A stretch of DNA of 43,839 bases from assembly GCA_032718475.1 (NCBI GenBank), contig JAUCBJ010000171.1, forward strand, positions 1 through 43,839, read 5' to 3'. Below are positions 41,975-43,839 of this stretch, piece by piece. The stretch is from Nemertoderma westbladi. Lineage: Eukaryota > Xenacoelomorpha > Nemertodermatida > Nemertodermatidae. Positions within the stretch are counted from its first letter, which is position 1. The number at the start of each line of letters is the position of its first letter. The notes under the pieces were generated by a model, which saw nothing but the letters and a program-made list of their open reading frames with translations, did not search any database and was not told the DNA's origin. Made by a program: the position numbers and the translations under genes.

Positions 41975-42641
41975 ACGCTGCTTATAACTCGTCCCTTTCA
42001 TTTTCAAACAACCTAAATGACAAAAATGACTTTTCCTGTAAAACGGCATTTTTGATTCTAATTTTGTTTGAAAGTAATATTTCCGGATTGTGGTCTTATT
42101 TACTTTTAAATCCATTAAATGTAACGATTTTAAACAAAAACAGTTACGGAATGTTGGAATTATGTAACATATTAGGTAGGAAACAATGTATAGGGATATA
42201 GGTTGTTTCAAAAAAAAATATTACATTATTTACAATGATTACTCAAAAAGCATTAAAACCCTTAAGACAAATTCGATTATTAAGTTTTAAAAATATAAAA
42301 CAAATCTCCCCCTATCATAATGAACAACAATTCTACCTCCTGACTCGTTGTTTCCTATTTTATATCAACGTTTCCTGGCCTTACCTTATTTATAATAGTA
42401 AAAATGTATTATATAGGTTGTTTTAAAAAAATAATTCTTTATCATGCGGTCTATGCAAAACTGGCATATAGGGTAGGTGGTTTTGAAACGTTAAATATCT
42501 CCGTTATACGTGGGAGTATGGCCTTCTAAGTGAGTTAATCGGATTCAGAATACATTTTAACATAATGAAATGCAGCAATCACCATTTTGGCAAAAATGGC
42601 ATATAGGTGGTTTCAAAATGAAAGGGACGAACTATAGTCAT
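41975..42641. mobile_element. MITE-like element with terminal inverted repeats
   Basis: Left end TCGTCCCTTTCATTTT (about 41988) is mirrored at the right end by AAAATGAAAGGGACGA (about 42617). Similarity goes on inward (CAAACAACCTAAATG and CATATAGGTGGTTT). Internal copies of TATAGGTTGTTTxAAAAAA occur at about 42190 and 42411. No transposase frame; a non-autonomous DNA element is likely. A target duplication is not clear. Confidence 0.55.
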
Positions 42642-42821
42642 AATACAATAATGAGTGGAACTACACATGGAAGGTTAAATTTAATTAACATTTATAATAA
42701 ATTTGTACTGAATTTTAAGTAAAACTAAACCTCTACTTATCATTCATTACTTGTGTTTGTATTTTGTTTACCTTACTCAATATTATAATATGCATTTGAA
42801 TTATTCCTTATTTTTTTTTAT

Positions 42822-42904
42822 ATTACATTAAACTTATTACATTAAACTTATTACATTAAACTTATTACATTAAACTTATTACATTAAACTTATTACATTA
42901 AACT
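42822..42904. repeat. 14-bp tandem repeat, six copies
   Basis: ATTACATTAAACTT repeated perfectly from 42822; the last copy is incomplete. Confidence 0.95.
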
Positions 42905-42944
42905 GTATATATTATTAGACATTTTATTATCATTTGAAGAGACA

Positions 42945-42962
42945 GGGGGGGGGGGGGGGGGG
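42945..42962. repeat. Poly-G tract (G18)
   Basis: Eighteen G in a row. Similar plus-strand runs lie at 19792-19808 (17), 20474-20484 (11), 20521-20533 (13), 21390-21404 (15) and 40715-40732 (18). Confidence 0.95.
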
Positions 42963-43192
42963 AACTCGACGAAAATCCCAATGGACCCGTTTTTTGGCGA
43001 CTAATGGTCGCACCCAGTCGGCAGGTCGCGGCCTATTACAAGCCTTCTTGTCTAATTAACTATATAACTCATCACGTTTTAGGCAATATGATTGGTGTAA
43101 TGCGTATTGCACGGTTAAATAATAATTTCTTAATAAAGTACTAAATGTACTTTATATACTGTTCAGTAATACAATTTATATGATGATATGAA

Positions 43193-43529
43193 CTGCCGAC
43201 CACTTGCGACTTACCCTCAGTTCACTGGGTCGAATAGTTGCCTTTATACACGGCCCAAGAGGTGGTCGGAAGAGTCGAATTGGTCTGCAAAGTCGGCTCC
43301 ATCTATAGTCTACATATAGAGTTTTGCGACTTTTAGCGACCCTCCATATAGTCTATTGTAGGCCTATGATGATATATGTAAGCCGACCACTTGCGACTTA
43401 CTCTCAGTTCACTGAGTCGAATAGTCGCCTTTATACATGACCCAAGAGTGGTTGGAACTTGGCCCAACCTAAGTACTTCCTATGTAAACTAGCCGACTTC
43501 TAGCGATCCTCCATAAGTCACATGTGCGT
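43193..43529. repeat. Tandem duplication, unit about 187 bp, with inverted ends
   Basis: GCCGACCACTTGCGACTTAC begins copies at 43195 and 43382. Each copy has CAGTTCACTG followed by GTCGAATAGT. Copy 2 starts AGCCGACCAC and ends GTGGTCGGCT (43528-43537), a 10-bp inverted end. MITE-like. Confidence 0.8.
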
Positions 43530-43665
43530 GGTCGGCTGGTCGGCTGGTCGGCTGGTCGGCTGGTCGGCTGGTCGGCTGGTCGGCTGGTCGGCTGGTCGGC
43601 TGGTCGGCTGGTCGGCTGGTCGGCTGGTCGGCTGGTCGGCTGGTCGGCTGGTCGGCTGGTCGGCT
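43530..43665. repeat. (GGTCGGCT)17 microsatellite
   Basis: Seventeen perfect 8-bp units (136 bp). The unit equals the inverted end of the adjoining repeat, from which it probably grew. Confidence 0.97.
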
Positions 43666-43839
43666 TTCATATATAATAGTTAACACATACACAATAATTC
43701 AAATAGACATTAAATATATAATTAATAGTAAATAGTAATAACTGGCCAACTATTATATTTAGTACGTAGTATACCAATTAACCAATCAAATGCTGTACAT
43801 GATAATGAGGGACAGTAATTAGGGTAGACGCATTGTTAT

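Noticed and set aside
41968-42201. 77-residue plus-strand gene
   Set aside because: Lies within the MITE-like element, AT-rich, no domain.
43489-43692. Minus-strand protein of PADQPTSR repeats
   Set aside because: It is the (GGTCGGCT)17 microsatellite read as codons.

Overview
The window looks like invertebrate (metazoan) nuclear DNA made almost entirely of transposable elements. I find no host gene that I can support. The reasons are two BEL/Pao-type LTR retrotransposons, two families of animal-type LINEs nested in each other, foldback and MITE-like pieces, microsatellites, and AT-rich gene-free DNA. I cannot name the species.

Layout. 1-1994: diverged tandem repeats and gene-free DNA. About 1995-13018: element E1, a decayed BEL/Pao element with a partial gag, protease, reverse transcriptase (RT), RNase H and integrase, then a long second gene (ORF-X, 8558-12280) and a repeat-rich 3' region. 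13473-13910: a tRNA-like SINE head and an LTR-like promoter/poly(A) block. 13911-17542: gene-free DNA with a ~355-bp tandem repeat. 17548-31670: element E2, a young and complete 14.1-kb BEL/Pao element. It has two 559-bp LTRs (four differences), a 5-bp target duplication (GTTAG), a hairpin next to its polypurine tract, two unusual coding regions before gag, gag-pol, an array of 11 hairpin motifs, and its own ORF-X. 32940-40040: LINE family L1a in plus orientation, broken by a foldback insertion with a 12-bp target duplication and by a minus-strand L1b LINE; then a second L1a copy in minus orientation. 40041-43839: foldback/MITE-like sequences, poly-G tracts and satellites.

How the parts fit. 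In both BEL/Pao elements gag-pol should make the particle and copy and integrate the DNA. Both also carry a second gene 3' of pol, where some elements of this group have env. It is not env-like: I see no signal peptide or membrane segment. The two proteins are clearly related. Each has a region resembling the WRN/RNase D-type DEDD 3'-5' exonuclease fold (D-x-E motif, a K-[IV]-G-S motif followed by D, a degenerate third motif), then three CCHC zinc knuckles and a conserved C-terminal block. This is my best candidate for an undescribed system.

A second unexplained signal is a ~22-bp near-palindrome, reading GRLASL[S/P] when translated, found six times in E1. Three copies are in coding frames, two of them at protein-domain borders; three are outside the main frames. 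Nearly all differences between copies are synonymous, which suggests the peptide matters, for example as a cleavage site for the element's protease.

Both elements are inactive as they stand. Several long frames are interrupted by in-frame stops and a few frame changes. In two cases sister repeat copies show that the stop lies where another copy has CGA or CAA/CAG.
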